The notes beneath the pieces were generated by a model, which worked only from the letters and a program-made list of their open reading frames with translations, searched no databases and was not told the origin of the DNA. A stretch of DNA of 64,000 nucleotides from Devosia naphthalenivorans (GTDB lineage: Bacteria; Pseudomonadota; Alphaproteobacteria; Rhizobiales; Devosiaceae). A program made the position numbers and the translations under genes. The DNA lies in NCBI RefSeq assembly GCF_003056355.1, contig NZ_PYVW01000005.1, positions 62,001 to 126,000 of the forward strand, read 5' to 3'. Every line of letters starts with the position of its first letter. Positions within the stretch are counted from its first letter, which is position 1. Of the stretch, positions 45,598-54,197 are shown piece by piece.

Positions 45598-45607
45598 CGA
45601 CTAGTCG
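45598..45607. promoter_or_regulatory. Possible operator ahead of the Rrf2 gene
   Basis: CGACTAGTCG is a perfect 10-bp palindrome seven bases before the ATG. A second one, ACACCGGTGT, lies at 45571-45580. Either may bind the regulator itself. Confidence 0.3.
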
Positions 45608-45613
45608 GCAGCA

Positions 45614-46042
45614 ATGATTTCGCAGAAAGCCAAATACGCCCTACGCGCCCTGGTTTCCCTTGCCCGGGCGGGGCGTGGCGAAACCCGGATGATCGGCGAG
45701 ATCTCCAAGGAACAATCGATTCCCAAGAAGTTCCTCGAACAGATCCTGCTTGAGCTCAAGCGCGCGGGCTATGTGGCCAGCCGTCGCGGGCGGTCGGGCG
45801 GCTATGAACTGCTCAAATCGCCCGAGCAGATCATGTTCGGCGAAGTGCTGCGGCTGATCGACGGGCCCATCGCGCCGCTGCCATGCCTGTCCAAGATCGC
45901 CTATCGCAAATGCGAGGATTGCCGGGATGAGGAATCCTGCGAGATCCGGCATGTGTTCGAGCGGGTGACATTGGCCACGCGCGCCGTGCTGGACCAGACC
46001 ACGCTGGCGGATTCACTGCGGCTTGAGGATTTGCCGGTTTAA
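45614..46042 (+). CDS. Rrf2-family regulator
   Basis: 142 residues. The winged helix is MISQKAKYALRALVSLA ... SKEQSIPKKFLEQILLELKRAGYVASRRGRSGGYEL, typical of Rrf2. The sensing region has four cysteines in CLSKIAYRKCEDC and ESCEIRH, so an iron-sulfur cluster or metal could be bound, though spacing differs from IscR. It stands 112 bases after the antiporter gene, which it might regulate. A clear terminator follows. The target genes are unknown. Confidence 0.9.
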   Translation: MISQKAKYALRALVSLARAGRGETRMIGEISKEQSIPKKFLEQILLELKRAGYVASRRGRSGGYELLKSPEQIMFGEVLRLIDGPIAPLPCLSKIAYRKCEDCRDEESCEIRHVFERVTLATRAVLDQTTLADSLRLEDLPV

Positions 46043-46060
46043 GTGCTGTACTTCACCTGA

Positions 46061-46090
46061 CACTCTCCTGTCAGGGGGAGTGTTTATTTC
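46061..46090 (+). terminator. Rho-independent terminator after the Rrf2 gene
   Basis: Stem CACTCTCC pairs with GGGGAGTG (one T-G) around a six-base loop, followed by TTTATTT. It starts 18 bases after the stop codon. Confidence 0.75.
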
Positions 46091-46118
46091 CTCGTCTCCT
46101 GTCAGTCCCATCCACCGC

Positions 46119-46188
46119 GTCATTCCCGCGAAAGCGGGAACCCCACTTGTGTCGAAGGAAGTGAGATTCCCGCGTTCGCGGGAATGAC
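46119..46188. repeat. Inverted pair of TTCCCGCG-family repeats, copy 5
   Basis: GTCATTCCCGCG with AAAGCGGGAA (46119-46140) faces TTCCCGCG with TTCGCGGGAATGAC (46167-46188). The arms are imperfect complements. They lie in the convergent gap between the Rrf2 and purU genes. Confidence 0.75.
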
Positions 46189-46270
46189 AGGGTGATAATG
46201 GGGAACCCGGTAAGTGCGGGAAGTGAACACCCAAATACACCTGCCATTGGCACAAGGCAGTCAATAACGC

Positions 46271-46372
46271 CGTGCTGCCCTCGGGCCTGACCCGAGGGCC
46301 GTTCAGGGAGCCCTTGCCGGGGCGGTTGTCCCGGCGGGACGTGGCCCTCGGGTCAGGCCCGAGGGAAGCACG
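46271..46372. repeat. Long inverted repeat, CCCTCGGG family
   Basis: Two 30-base arms (46271-46300 and 46343-46372) match as reverse complements with one mismatch, around 42 bases. Each arm contains the smaller palindrome CCCTCGGG/CCCGAGGG. It ends 14 bases from the purU stop codon. A single palindrome of this family is at 54132-54152. Confidence 0.8.
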
Positions 46373-46386
46373 GTGGGTGGGGTGCC

Positions 46387-47241
46387 TTACCCAAACACCA
46401 CGGTCTTCTTCCCATTCAACATCACCCGGCTTTCCAGGTGCAGCTTGACGGCGCGGGCCAGCACCCGGCTTTCGATGTCGCGGCCAGCGGCGACGAGATC
46501 GTCGGGGCTCATGGCGTGGGTGACGCGGGCGGTTTCCTGTTCGATGATCGGGCCCTCGTCGAGGTCCGGGGTCACGTAGTGGGCCGTGGCGCCGATGATC
46601 TTGACGCCGCGCTCATGGGCCTGGTGATAGGGTTTGGCGCCTTTGAAGCTGGGCAAAAACGAATGGTGGATGTTGATGACCTGGCCGAACAGGCGGGTCG
46701 ACAGATTATCGGACAGCACCTGCATGTAGCGCGCCAACACCACCAGGTCGGCGCCAGATTGCTTGACCAGGTTAAGCACCTGCTCCTCCTGTTCGGCCTT
46801 GGTCTGGGGCGTTACCGGCAGCAGGTGGAATGGAATGCCTTCGGCTTCGGCGAGCTTGCGGGTGGTGTCGTGGTTGGAAATAACCGCCGCGACCTCGGCA
46901 TCGAGCCAGCCAACCTGGATCTGGTAGAGCAGATGGCGCAGCGTGTGGTCGAACTTGGAGACCATGATGACGATGCGCTTCTTGCGCGCTTCCTCGGTCA
47001 GGTTGGTCTTCATGGAAAAGCGCTCGATGGGCGATTTCAGCGCCCGCTCGATGGCTTCGCGGTCGACGCCTTCGGGCGCGGTAAAAGCCAGGCGCATGAA
47101 AAAGCGGCCGGTTTCGCGGTCCCAGAACTGGTTGGATTCGGCAATATTGGCGCTGAGCGCTGCCAGTTCGGTGGTGACGGCCGCCACGATGCCGGGACGG
47201 TCGGCGCAGCTCAGGGTCAAAACGAAATTGGCCGGGGACAT
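46387..47241 (-). CDS. purU: Formyltetrahydrofolate deformylase
   Basis: 284 residues. An N-terminal ACT domain (FVLTLSCADRPGIVAAVTTELA) is joined to a formyl transferase fold with the catalytic Asn/His/Asp set in VINIHHSFLPSFKGAKPYHQAHERG and GATAHYVTPDLDEGPII. It splits 10-formyltetrahydrofolate into formate and tetrahydrofolate, balancing one-carbon units and supplying formate. ATG 47241 has GGAG eight bases upstream; the frame is open to 47307. A promoter lies just upstream, after the terminator of the preceding small gene. Confidence 0.92.
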   Translation of the reverse strand: MSPANFVLTLSCADRPGIVAAVTTELAALSANIAESNQFWDRETGRFFMRLAFTAPEGVDREAIERALKSPIERFSMKTNLTEEARKKRIVIMVSKFDHTLRHLLYQIQVGWLDAEVAAVISNHDTTRKLAEAEGIPFHLLPVTPQTKAEQEEQVLNLVKQSGADLVVLARYMQVLSDNLSTRLFGQVINIHHSFLPSFKGAKPYHQAHERGVKIIGATAHYVTPDLDEGPIIEQETARVTHAMSPDDLVAAGRDIESRVLARAVKLHLESRVMLNGKKTVVFG

Positions 47242-47268
47242 GAATACAGCTCCAGGATTGTTGCGAGC

Positions 47269-47297
47269 GGTATCAATGGCTTGGTCCCATTCGTCAA
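47269..47297 (-). promoter_or_regulatory. Promoter of purU
   Basis: On the minus strand, TTGACG (47297-47292) and GATACC (47274-47269) are 17 bases apart. The start point would be near 47262, giving a leader of about 20 bases before the ATG. The -10 box is weak. Confidence 0.4.
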
Positions 47298-47303
47298 GGG
47301 ACA

Positions 47304-47334
47304 ACAAAAAGGGCTGCCCCGAGGAGCAGCCCTT
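47304..47334 (-). terminator. Strong rho-independent terminator after the 23-residue gene
   Basis: On the minus strand AAGGGCTGC pairs exactly with GCAGCCCTT around an eight-base loop, followed by TTTTTGTTG. It lies 35 bases after the small gene's stop, and just before the purU promoter. Confidence 0.88.
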
Positions 47335-47368
47335 CCTGAGTAATTCGGCCTCGAGGCCTGGAGGTGTG

Positions 47369-47440
47369 CTAGGCGGGCATCCCCGTCACCAGCACTTCAA
47401 ATCCATGACCTTTAACGAGCGCCGTATTCTCAAAAGACAT
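47369..47440 (-). CDS. Small gene, 23 residues, with near-perfect ribosome binding site
   Basis: The frame ATG (47440) to TAG (47369) encodes 23 residues starting MSFENTALVKGHGFEV and ending TGMPA. Upstream is AAGGAGGTGATCC, matching the 16S anti-Shine-Dalgarno tail over its whole length, at the ideal seven-base distance. A strong terminator follows. Together these make a translated, possibly very highly expressed gene likely. There is no signal peptide, membrane helix or cysteine. It lies 100 bases after potI on the same strand, so it may be the last gene of the polyamine operon or have its own promoter, which I cannot see clearly. I do not recognise the family. GFEV recalls PqqA, but the needed Tyr is missing. 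Confidence 0.65.
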   Translation of the reverse strand: MSFENTALVKGHGFEVLVTGMPA

Positions 47441-47540
47441 TGGATCACCTCCTTCGCGTTGGTTGAACATGGGGGAATGGTGCCCGGCTTTTCGGGGCTT
47501 GTCCAGTCACACAAATGTCACGCTGGCAGAGGGAACCCAT

Positions 47541-48350
47541 TCATGCCCGCGCCTTCCTGGGACGCGAACGCAGCTGCAGCAGCGTCGCGGCCAGCACGCC
47601 AAGGGCGACGATGCCGATGATGATGGTGGCGAGCGCATTGACGTCCGGCGAGACGCCCAGGCGGACCTTGGAGAAGATCACCATGGGCAGGGTGGACGAT
47701 CCCGGGCCCGAAACGAAGCTGGCGATCACCAGATCGTCGAGCGACAGCGTGAACGCCAATAGCCACCCCGAAACCAGCGCCGGGGCGATGATGGGCAGGG
47801 TGATGTCGAAGAACACGCGGATGGGCGTGGCGCCGAGGTCCATGGCGGCTTCTTCCAGGCTCAGGTCGAGATCGGACAGGCGCGACTGTACCACCACCAC
47901 GACATAGGCCGTGCAGAAGGTGGAATGGGCGATGACGATGGTCATCAGGCCACGCCCGGCCGGCCAGCCCAACGTTGCCTCCATGGCAACGAACAGCAGC
48001 AATAGCGCGAGGCCGGTGATCACGTCCGGCATGACGAGCGGTGCGGATGCCGTGCCGGCCAGAACCGTGCGCCCACGGAATTTGCGGAAGCGCACCAGCG
48101 CCACGGCACACAGCGTTCCCAGCACCAGCGCGATGGAAGCGGCAGCGAATGCCACCTGCACGCTGAGCCAGGCGGCGCCCAGCATTTGCGGATCGGCCAG
48201 CAAAGCGCCGTACCATTTGGTCGAGAAGCCGGACCACACGGTCACCAGATTGCTTTCGTTGAACGAAAACACCACCAGCGAAACGATGGGGGCATAGAGG
48301 AAGGCAAAGCCCAGGCTTGCCGCTATAGGGAGAAACCAGCCGCGCCGCAT
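47541..48350 (-). CDS. potI: Putrescine ABC transporter permease
   Basis: 269 residues with six helices, PotC/PotI type. The N-terminus LYAPIVSLVVFSFNESNLVTVWSGFSTKWYGAL is diagnostic, and the EAA loop is LDLSLEEAAMDLGATPIRVFFDITLPII. Its ATG follows directly on the potH stop (TAGATG). It forms the channel with PotH. The family name fits by sequence and gene order; spermidine transport (PotC) cannot be excluded. Confidence 0.9.
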   Translation of the reverse strand: MRRGWFLPIAASLGFAFLYAPIVSLVVFSFNESNLVTVWSGFSTKWYGALLADPQMLGAAWLSVQVAFAAASIALVLGTLCAVALVRFRKFRGRTVLAGTASAPLVMPDVITGLALLLLFVAMEATLGWPAGRGLMTIVIAHSTFCTAYVVVVVQSRLSDLDLSLEEAAMDLGATPIRVFFDITLPIIAPALVSGWLLAFTLSLDDLVIASFVSGPGSSTLPMVIFSKVRLGVSPDVNALATIIIGIVALGVLAATLLQLRSRPRKARA

Positions 48351-49313
48351 CTACTTGGCCCTTTCCCGGTCCTGCACCGCATCCTGCGCCTTTTGCAGCA
48401 GCATGATGGGAATGACCACCACCACCAGCATGGCGACCGCGACAGCGGAAGCGCGCGGCCAGTTGGTATTGGCAAAGAACTCGTCCCAAAGGACGCGCCC
48501 GATCATCAGCGTCGATGGTCCGCCCAGGAGCGCGGGAATGACGTATTCCCCGATGGCGGGGATGAACACCAGCATGGAGCCGGCAATGATCCCCGGCATG
48601 GACAGCGGCAGGGTGATGGTGAGGAAGGTGCGCAGCGGCCGCGCGCCCAGATCCGCCGACGCTTCCAGCAGCGCGCCATCAAGCTTCACGAGGTTGGTGT
48701 AAAGCGGCAGGATCATGAAGGGCAGGTAGGAATAGACGATGCCGACATAGACGGCGAAATCGGTCTGCATCATCACCAGCGGCTCGATGCCGAACAGCCC
48801 GAGGAAATTGTTGATGACGCCATTGCCGCGCATGAAGCCGGTCAGCGCATAGACGCGCAACAGGAACGAGGTCCAGAACGGCAGGATCACCAGCATCAGC
48901 AGGATATTGCGCCACTGGTCCGGCGCACGGGCGATGGCATAGGCCATGGGGTAGCCGATGCACAGCGCGATGACCGTCGAGATGAACGCGATCTTGATCG
49001 AGGACAGATAGGCCGAGATATAGAGCCCGTCGGTGAACAGGCGGATATAGTTGTTGAGATGCAGGGTCAGCTGCACCGTGCCGTCCTCATTGGTGAGGAG
49101 CGGGGTATAGGGCGGGCGGCCGAACTGCTTGACCGTCAGCGAAATGCCGAACACCACCAGCAGCGGCACGAGGAAGAACACGGTGAGCCAGATGGCGGGC
49201 GCAGCAATCACCAGCGCCTTGCCGGAGAGCCCGACAGCGGCGAGGCCGCGTTCCACCACGGTCCAGGGACGCCGCGGGCGCGGCGGTGGGGCTTCGGTGT
49301 CAAAGCTGGACAT
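48351..49313 (-). CDS. potH: Putrescine ABC transporter permease
   Basis: 320 residues, PotB/PotH type with a long N-terminal soluble part (about 30 residues) before the first helix. Key segments are FFLVPLLVVFGISL, PLMVMQTDFAVYVGIVYSYLPFMILPLYTNLVK and the EAA-like loop LLEASADLGARPLRTFLTITLPLSMPG. The large insert with PYTPLLTNEDGTVQLTLHLNNYIRLF is usual for PotH. It lies 36 bases after potG in the operon. Confidence 0.9.
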   Translation of the reverse strand: MSSFDTEAPPPRPRRPWTVVERGLAAVGLSGKALVIAAPAIWLTVFFLVPLLVVFGISLTVKQFGRPPYTPLLTNEDGTVQLTLHLNNYIRLFTDGLYISAYLSSIKIAFISTVIALCIGYPMAYAIARAPDQWRNILLMLVILPFWTSFLLRVYALTGFMRGNGVINNFLGLFGIEPLVMMQTDFAVYVGIVYSYLPFMILPLYTNLVKLDGALLEASADLGARPLRTFLTITLPLSMPGIIAGSMLVFIPAIGEYVIPALLGGPSTLMIGRVLWDEFFANTNWPRASAVAVAMLVVVVIPIMLLQKAQDAVQDRERAK

Positions 49314-49349
49314 GGGATGCTCCAGGCAGAGGAGTGATGGGATAGTCCA

Positions 49350-50498
49350 TCATACCGTCAACACCGATCCGGCATTGTCGTCCCAGCTGAGATAGACCTG
49401 TTCGTCCCAGGTGATCGAGTCCGGATTGCCGCGCACGGTGTTGGTCTGAGTGACGCGGATATGCTTGCCGCTTTCCAGGCGCACCTGATAGACGCTCATG
49501 TCGCCGAGATAGCCGATTTCCTCGACGATGCCCTGGGTGACATTGGCGTCTTCGGCATTTTCCGGCTTGTCGCGGCTGAGCGTGATCTTTTCGGGCCGGA
49601 TTGCCCACCACAGGATCTGGTCGGGCGCGCAATCGACGCCGTGGCCGACGAAGATATCGCAGCCCAGTTCGCCCGAGCGGATGCGGACATGGTCGGGCTC
49701 GTCCTCGATGACGATGCCTTCCACCATGTTGACCGAACCAATGAAGCCGGCGACGAATTTGGAATTGGGGAATTCATAGATGTCGGTCGGTTCGCCAATC
49801 ATGGCGATTTCGCCCGAATTCATCACCCCGATGCGGGTGGCGAGCGACATCGCCTCTTCCTGGTCGTGCGTCACGACGATGAAGGTCACGCCCAGCGTTT
49901 CCTGGATCTTGACCAGTTCGAACTGGGTTTCCTCGCGCAGCTTCTTGTCGAGCGCGCCAAGCGGTTCATCGAGCAGCAGGAGCTTGGGCCGCTTGGCGAG
50001 CGCACGAGCCAGGGCCACGCGCTGACGCTGGCCACCCGAGAGCTGGTGCGGGCGGCGCTTGCCATAGTCCTGCAGCTTCACAAGGCTGAGCAGTTCCGCG
50101 ACACGGTTGTTGATTTCGGCGGGCGGCAGGTGATCGCGCTTGAGGCCATAGGCGATGTTCTGTTCCACATTCATGTGCGGGAACAGCGCATAGCTCTGGA
50201 ACATCATGTTGACGGGGCGATTATAGGGCGCCACCTCCGTCATGTCCTGGCCGTCGATCTCGATGCTGCCCGAGGTCGGCTGCTCGAAGCCGGCCAGCAT
50301 GCGCAGCAGGGTGGATTTGCCCGAGCCCGAACCGCCCAGCAGGCAGAACAGCTCCGACTTGTAGATATCCAGCGACACATCCGAAACGGCATAAACGTCA
50401 CCAAATCTCTTGGTGACGTTCTTGATGCGGACAAACGGTTTCGCATCGGGATCGCGCCAGGGGCGGGTGTCGATAGCAAGTTGCGGTTTTTTAGCCAT
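49350..50498 (-). CDS. potG: Putrescine ABC transporter ATPase
   Basis: 382 residues. Walker [11 protein letters not shown]-loop [14 protein letters not shown], signature LSGGQRQR, Walker [13 protein letters not shown] and H-loop VTHDQEEAM are present, followed by a TOBE domain (about 290-380). A 30-residue extension before the ATPase core is typical of PotG. Order potF-potG-potH-potI is as in other proteobacteria. About 190 bases with C-rich repeats separate it from potF. Confidence 0.93.
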   Translation of the reverse strand: MAKKPQLAIDTRPWRDPDAKPFVRIKNVTKRFGDVYAVSDVSLDIYKSELFCLLGGSGSGKSTLLRMLAGFEQPTSGSIEIDGQDMTEVAPYNRPVNMMFQSYALFPHMNVEQNIAYGLKRDHLPPAEINNRVAELLSLVKLQDYGKRRPHQLSGGQRQRVALARALAKRPKLLLLDEPLGALDKKLREETQFELVKIQETLGVTFIVVTHDQEEAMSLATRIGVMNSGEIAMIGEPTDIYEFPNSKFVAGFIGSVNMVEGIVIEDEPDHVRIRSGELGCDIFVGHGVDCAPDQILWWAIRPEKITLSRDKPENAEDANVTQGIVEEIGYLGDMSVYQVRLESGKHIRVTQTNTVRGNPDSITWDEQVYLSWDDNAGSVLTV

Positions 50499-50568
50499 CT
50501 AGAGTTCCTAACCGCGTTGGCGGCGAGCAGTTGTGTCTGGCACCATCGCGTCCATCCACCGGGCGGTA

Positions 50569-50669
50569 CCTCCCCCTTGACGGGGGAGGCCAGGAGGGGG
50601 TGTCGGTTGGCCCCGATATGCGGGCCAGCCATCCCCCACCCTTGATCCCTCCCCGCCAGGGGGAGGGTG
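50569..50669. repeat. Tandem palindromes of the CTCCCCC family inside the pot operon
   Basis: CCTCCCCC/GGGGGAGG (50569-50589) is followed by AGGAGGGGG, and a mirrored set ATCCCCCACCC ... CCTCCCC/GGGGGAGG ends at 50669. The two halves face each other. Placement between potF and potG could cap or stabilise the potF message, which must be made in excess. Confidence 0.65.
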
Positions 50670-50692
50670 TCGACTGCGGCATATGAGGCAGA

Positions 50693-51784
50693 TTACTGGC
50701 CGGTTTTGATGCGGGTCCAGGTGCGGGTCAAGACCTCTTCGTAGTCGGGGCTGTGCGCGCCCAGAACGAAGGCCTTGGCGATGGTTTCCGCCGGGGGGTA
50801 GATGCCAGGGTTGTTCTTGACTTCCTCGTCCACGAACTCGATCGCGGGCAGGTTGGGGTTGGCATAGAACACGTAGTTGGTGATCGCGGCCACGACTTCG
50901 GGCTCAAGGATGTAGTTGATGAACTTGTGCGCGTTGTCCGGATGCGGGGCATCGGCGGGGATGGCGAGGAAATCGAACAGCGTCGCCGCGCCTTCCTTGG
51001 GGATCACATACTGCACTTCGACGCCCTGGTTGGCGGCAGCAGCGGCGTCGGCGGCGATGAAGATATCGCCCGAATAGCCCAGAGCCAGGCAGATTTCGCC
51101 ATTGCCCAGATCGTCGATGTATTGCGAGGAATTGAAGTAGCGCACGAACGGCTTGATGGACGTCAGCAGTTCCTCGGCCTTGGCGAGATCCTCTTCGCTT
51201 TCGCTGTTTGGATCGAGCCCGAGATAGTGCAGGGCAATGCCGACCACTTCGGAGGGGCTATCGAGCAGGCTGATGCCGCAGGAGCTGAGCTTTTCGGCAT
51301 ATTCGGGCTTGAAGATCAGGTCCCAGCTGTCGAGCGGGGCATCGGTACCCAGGGCTTCGGTCACCTTGGCGACATTGTAGCCAAAGCCGATGGTGTTGAT
51401 CATGTAGGGCACGGCATGGGCGTTGTCGGGGTCCTGGGCCGTTGCCGTCTGCATCACTGCGGGATCGAGATTGCTCAGATTGGGCAGCTTGGACTTGTCG
51501 AGCTCAAGGATCAGCCCGGCCTGGATCTGGCGCTCGAGGAAATTGCCCGAAGGCACCACGATGTCATAGCCGGACGAGCCGGCCAGCAGCTTGGCATCGA
51601 CAATCTCGTTGGTATCGTAGACGTCGTAATTGACCTTGATGCCGGTCTCCGCCTCGAAATTGGCGATGGTGTCCTCGGCGATATAGTCGGACCAGTTGTA
51701 GACGTTGAGCACGGGCTCTTCCTGGGCCAGCGCGGGGCTGGCGACCATCAGGGCACCGAAGGCAAGGGCGAGCGATTTGTTCAT
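50693..51784 (-). CDS. potF: Putrescine-binding periplasmic protein
   Basis: 363 residues. A signal peptide (MNKSLALAFGALMVASPALA, cleavage before QEEP) precedes the PotD/PotF fold starting VLNVYNWSDYIAEDTIANFEAETGIKV. Binding-site features include YDIVVPSGNF, MINTIGFGYN and LGYSGDIFIA, in the positions of the acidic and aromatic ligands of PotF. It captures putrescine or spermidine for the PotGHI complex. It is the first gene of the operon. GGAG and CTC-rich leader sequence lie ahead of its ATG. Confidence 0.92.
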   Translation of the reverse strand: MNKSLALAFGALMVASPALAQEEPVLNVYNWSDYIAEDTIANFEAETGIKVNYDVYDTNEIVDAKLLAGSSGYDIVVPSGNFLERQIQAGLILELDKSKLPNLSNLDPAVMQTATAQDPDNAHAVPYMINTIGFGYNVAKVTEALGTDAPLDSWDLIFKPEYAEKLSSCGISLLDSPSEVVGIALHYLGLDPNSESEEDLAKAEELLTSIKPFVRYFNSSQYIDDLGNGEICLALGYSGDIFIAADAAAAANQGVEVQYVIPKEGAATLFDFLAIPADAPHPDNAHKFINYILEPEVVAAITNYVFYANPNLPAIEFVDEEVKNNPGIYPPAETIAKAFVLGAHSPDYEEVLTRTWTRIKTGQ

Positions 51785-52209
51785 TGTGAAAAGAGCTCCT
51801 GTGCAGGGTCGTTCGATTGAGTGATGGGGCGCCAGGCGTGCAGCATGGAAACAGGTCCCCGTCCGCTAGGCAGGGTGAGCGGCACGCGCTTATCTTTGAG
51901 TGAACGGCAGGCGGGAAAGAAAGGATGCGGCAATCCGACGCCCGGAGGCGCCGGCAAACTTTGCTGAACTCTGCCCGGAGCGGGGCGCGTATCGATCGGT
52001 GGATGGTGCCCGATCAACAATGAGCGTCTGCAGCGAAGTGCCCTTTCTCGCCAGAATACCGGGGGGACCCTAAAACCAAATCCGCCCCGCGACAAGCGCC
52101 TTTGCCCATGATTTTCGGGGGGTTGACGCGTTGCGGCAACCGGGCCCAAATCCCCCCCAAACAGGGCCGCAATGGCTCAAGCACCAGATCGATGAAGCGA
52201 GCCATTTTC
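51785..52209. other. Divergent control region between potF and psuG
   Basis: This 425-base gap has no protein-like reading frame. It must carry the leftward potF promoter and the rightward psuG promoter. I could not pick clear -35/-10 pairs. GC-rich blocks (CGCCCGGAGGCGCC near 51940, TGCCCGGAGCGGGGCG near 51973) could fold in the potF leader, but I do not recognise a known riboswitch. Confidence 0.5.
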
Positions 52210-53145
52210 ATGAGCGCCAAAGCCTATCTCTCCATCAGCCCGGAAGTCCGCCATGCCCTGGGCGAAGGCAAGCCCGTAGTGGCGCTGGAATCCACCATCA
52301 TAACCCACGGCATGCCCTATCCGCAGAACCTGGAAATGGCCAACAATGTGGAGGCGGTGATCCGCAAGCATGGGGCCACGCCGGCCACCATCGCCATCAT
52401 GGATGGCCGGTTCTGCGTCGGCGTGTCGGGCGAGGATCTGGAGCGGCTGGCGCTTGAAGGCGGCAAGGCCGCCAAGGCGTCGCGGCGCGATGTGAGCGCA
52501 TTGCTTGTGCAGGGTGCGGTGGCGGGCACCACGGTTGCCACCACCATGCAGATCGCGGCGCTTGCCGGCATCCATGTGTTCGCCACCGGCGGTATTGGCG
52601 GCGTGCATCGGGGCGCCGAGGAAACCTTCGATATTTCGGCGGACCTGGAAGAGCTCGGCCGCACCCCGGTCGCCGTGGTTTGTGCCGGTGCCAAGTCGAT
52701 CCTCGATATCGGCAAGACGCTGGAAGTGCTGGAAACCAATGGCGTGCCGGTCCTGGGCTATGGCACCGAGGATTTCCCCGCATTCTGGGCCCGAAAGAGC
52801 GGCCACAAGGTGGATCACCGGTTCGACGATGTCGCCGATATCGCCAAGGTCATGCAGACCCAGATCGCCCTGGGGCTGGGGGGTATCCTCGTCGCCAACC
52901 CGATCCCCGAGGCAAGCGAGCTTGATGCGGAGGCCATTGAAGCGCGGATTGCCGAAGCGATTGCCGGCGCCGAACGGGAAGGGGTGTCGCGCAAGGCGCT
53001 GACGCCGTTCCTGCTCAAGCGCATTTTCGAGCTCACCGAAGGCAAGTCGCTGGTCGCCAATATCGCGCTGGTGGAAAACAACGCCATGGTGGCCGCCCAG
53101 ATTGCCAGCGCAATGGCCAGGAAGCCGGCGACCCTGCGCGCATGA
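52210..53145 (+). CDS. psuG: Pseudouridine-5'-phosphate glycosidase
   Basis: 311 residues. Signature pieces are VALESTIITHGMPYPQNLEMA near the N-terminus, GVSGEDLERLA, TTVATTMQIAALAGIHVFATGGIGGVHRGAEETFDISADL and the C-terminal NIALVENNAMVAAQIA. It splits pseudouridine 5'-phosphate into uracil and ribose 5-phosphate, using a lysine and manganese. ATG 52210 starts directly before the conserved region; ATG 52192 is an alternative. The stop overlaps the kinase start (ATGA), so the two enzymes of pseudouridine breakdown are coupled. No nucleoside transporter is adjacent. Confidence 0.93.
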   Translation: MSAKAYLSISPEVRHALGEGKPVVALESTIITHGMPYPQNLEMANNVEAVIRKHGATPATIAIMDGRFCVGVSGEDLERLALEGGKAAKASRRDVSALLVQGAVAGTTVATTMQIAALAGIHVFATGGIGGVHRGAEETFDISADLEELGRTPVAVVCAGAKSILDIGKTLEVLETNGVPVLGYGTEDFPAFWARKSGHKVDHRFDDVADIAKVMQTQIALGLGGILVANPIPEASELDAEAIEARIAEAIAGAEREGVSRKALTPFLLKRIFELTEGKSLVANIALVENNAMVAAQIASAMARKPATLRA

Positions 53146-54026
53146 GCGGCCGCGTCCTGGTCGTCGGGGATGTGATGACCGACGTGATCGTGGTGCCGGA
53201 GGGGCCGATCGTTAGGGGCAGCGACCGGCGCGCGACGGTGCGCAGCCGTCCCGGCGGATCGGGCGCCAATCAGGCGGTGTGGCTGGGGGCCATGGGCGCC
53301 GACGTGGTGTTTGCCGCCCGGGTCGGGGCTGGCGACCGGATGGGCTACGAGAATTATTTCCGCGGTCTGGGCGTCGTGCCGGTGCTGGCCGGTGACAAGG
53401 CTCAACCATCGGGCGTGCTGGTCACCATTGTCGATCCGGACGGGGAGCGCAGTTTCCTCACCGACCGTGGCGCCAATTTGCATCTATGCGCCGAGGACCT
53501 GCCGGAAAACCTGCTGGACGAGGTCAGCATGGTGATGGTTTCAGGCTACAGCTTTTTTGCACCCGGACCGCGGGAGGCGGTGCAGGGATTGTTCGCGCGG
53601 GCCCGGACGCGCGGCATCGCCATTGCCGTCGATCCGGCGTCGGTGGGTTTTCTCCATGAAGTGGGCCCGGCAGAGTTTCTGAAATGGACGGCGGGAGCGG
53701 ACTGGATCTTTGCCAACCAGAGCGAAGCCGAAGCCCTGACGGGAGCCGCCGGCCATGAAAAGCAGATCGCAGCGCTGAGCGCGCAGTTCGGCAATGTGGT
53801 GATCAAGCGCGGTGCCGAGGGCGCCGCCCTGGGCGGTCGCGACGGCGTGCGGGTTAGCCTGCCGGCCCAGCGGGTCGAGGTGGTGGACAGCACCGGCGCC
53901 GGTGATGCGTTTGCTGCGGGGTTCATCGCCGCGCATCTGGCGGGCGAGGATGAGCGGACGGCGTTGGCAAAGGGGATCGAGGCGGGGGCAAGGGCGGTGC
54001 AGAGCCTGGGTGGGCAGCCGGGGTAA
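53142..54026 (+). CDS. psuK: PfkB-family kinase, probably pseudouridine kinase
   Basis: 294 residues. The ribokinase-fold signatures are RPGGSGANQAVWLGAMGADV near the N-terminus and DSTGAGDAFAAGF near the C-terminus (catalytic Asp). Coupling to psuG makes pseudouridine the likely substrate, giving the 5'-phosphate that PsuG cleaves. Family members also include ribokinase and sugar kinases, so the exact substrate is inferred from context. Confidence 0.85.
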   Translation: MSGRVLVVGDVMTDVIVVPEGPIVRGSDRRATVRSRPGGSGANQAVWLGAMGADVVFAARVGAGDRMGYENYFRGLGVVPVLAGDKAQPSGVLVTIVDPDGERSFLTDRGANLHLCAEDLPENLLDEVSMVMVSGYSFFAPGPREAVQGLFARARTRGIAIAVDPASVGFLHEVGPAEFLKWTAGADWIFANQSEAEALTGAAGHEKQIAALSAQFGNVVIKRGAEGAALGGRDGVRVSLPAQRVEVVDSTGAGDAFAAGFIAAHLAGEDERTALAKGIEAGARAVQSLGGQPG

Positions 54027-54131
54027 GCGAAGTGGTTCGCTGCTGGCCCCCAGGCATGACGATCGGGAGTGTGGGACCTCCTCGCCGGTCACAATCCGTG
54101 TGTGGCACCATCTCACCCACCCATCGCGCTT

Positions 54132-54152
54132 CCCTCGGGTCAAGCCCGAGGG
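54132..54152. repeat. Palindromic repeat, CCCTCGGG family, single copy
   Basis: CCCTCGGG and CCCGAGGG are perfect arms around TCAAG. The same core occurs twice in the long inverted repeat at 46271-46372. Confidence 0.7.
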
Positions 54153-54197
54153 CAGAATGGCGTTTTTGATTATATCTCCTCCACCCACAATCCCGTC

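Noticed and set aside
47369-47440. The 23-residue gene as a PqqA precursor
   Set aside because: PqqA needs a Glu and Tyr three residues apart (ExxxY). The peptide has GFEV but no tyrosine, and no pqq genes are adjacent.
47437-47454. Plus-strand TGGATCACCTCCTT resembling the 3' end of 16S rRNA
   Set aside because: It is the complement of a very strong ribosome binding site; no other 16S sequence is nearby.
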